Positions 63,903 to 64,000 of a stretch of DNA of 64,000 nucleotides are shown here, piece after piece; position 1 is the stretch's first letter, and every line of letters starts with the position of its first letter. Both the position numbers and the translations under genes were made by a program. The notes beneath the pieces were generated by a model. That model was not told the DNA's origin and ran no database searches. It worked only from the letters and a program-made list of their open reading frames with translations. The stretch lies in contig NZ_JOEZ01000007.1 of assembly GCF_000721175.1 (NCBI RefSeq), positions 499,509 to 563,508 on the forward strand, given 5' to 3'. Source of the DNA: Streptomyces anulatus. GTDB taxonomy: Bacteria; Actinomycetota; Actinomycetes; Streptomycetales; Streptomycetaceae.

Positions 63903-64000
63903 CTAGGTGTATTGCCCTGTGAGGTTGGGGACGCGGCTGGCGGGTGGTTGGCCCTTGAGCGCGGTGTGTCCGCGGTGGTGATTGTAGGTGTGGAGCCATC
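63903..64000 (-). mobile_element. IS481-family transposase, C-terminal end (runs off the right edge)
   Basis: Reading leftwards from the window edge to a TAG at 63903-63905, the translation is WLHTYNHHRGHTALKGQPPA then SRVPNLTGQYT. This is the typical end of IS481/IS3-like DDE transposases (YN-x-x-R-H-T-A-L, P-x-SR). The DDE core lies outside the window. The IS end should be within a few tens of bases left of 63903. Confidence 0.8.

Noticed and set aside
61021..63999. 992-residue minus-strand open frame
   Set aside because: It lies opposite two clear genes. Its composition (Gly/Arg/Glu/Asp-rich without motifs) is the usual complement of GC-rich coding sequence.

Overview
The window looks like a linear-chromosome actinomycete, almost certainly Streptomyces. 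Base composition is very GC-rich with strong third-position G/C bias, so most long open frames opposite real genes are shadows. GTG starts, ATGA/GTGA overlaps, twin-component and LuxR regulators, a terpene synthase, paired lipoprotein L,D-transpeptidases and a glycine-riboswitch-controlled gcv operon all fit the genus. No rRNA, tRNA or CRISPR array was seen.

Layout, left to right. 1-4.1 kb: the start of an ABC exporter on the minus strand, then a plus-strand ABC-2 transporter pair translationally linked to a NarL-type histidine kinase and response regulator. 4.1-6.5 kb: glgX. 6.7-9.4 kb: two tandem paralogous L,D-transpeptidase lipoproteins. 9.5-13.8 kb: enoyl-CoA hydratase, anti-sigma-like ATPase, polysaccharide deacetylase-like lipoprotein, EF-hand protein and CopD-like membrane protein. 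13.8-17.5 kb: a carboxylesterase and a terpene synthase, bracketed by two long inverted-repeat (MITE-like) elements.

17.5-40.8 kb is the main feature: a complete chromosomal contractile injection system (extracellular/cytoplasmic CIS, the Afp/PVC-related Streptomyces type). A tight minus-strand operon runs sheath, tube, two small chaperone/adaptor-like proteins, a 1085-residue disordered protein, second tube-like protein, LysM tube-baseplate adaptor, VgrG-like spike, PAAR tip, gp25-like wedge, J/gp6-like wedge, tail protein I-like, and a membrane protein with two zinc ribbons and a C-terminal sugar-binding-like domain (a CisA candidate). Upstream lie a second membrane-anchored protein and an atypical LuxR regulator. 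A plus-strand operon carries a secreted TolB/DUF11 protein, the DUF4255 tail-terminator cap and the AAA+ ATPase. No capsid, terminase, integrase or lysis genes are present, so this is not a prophage. The parts without a clear assigned role are the disordered protein, the secreted propeller protein and the two membrane proteins. They are where new biology is most likely.

41-64 kb: a small hypothetical gene and a large LAL-type regulator; a glycine/serine operon (tandem glycine riboswitch, gcvT-gcvH-glyA-sdaA) that can convert glycine through serine to pyruvate; a small P-loop protein; two SseB-family paralogues; a full five-gene oligopeptide ABC importer with a strong hairpin after the binding-protein gene; a TRIC-type channel; an acyl-CoA thioesterase; a repeat/gene-fragment patch; a two-gene unit (monooxygenase-like protein plus MFS exporter) under a double palindromic operator; and the tail end of an IS481-family transposase at the right edge.
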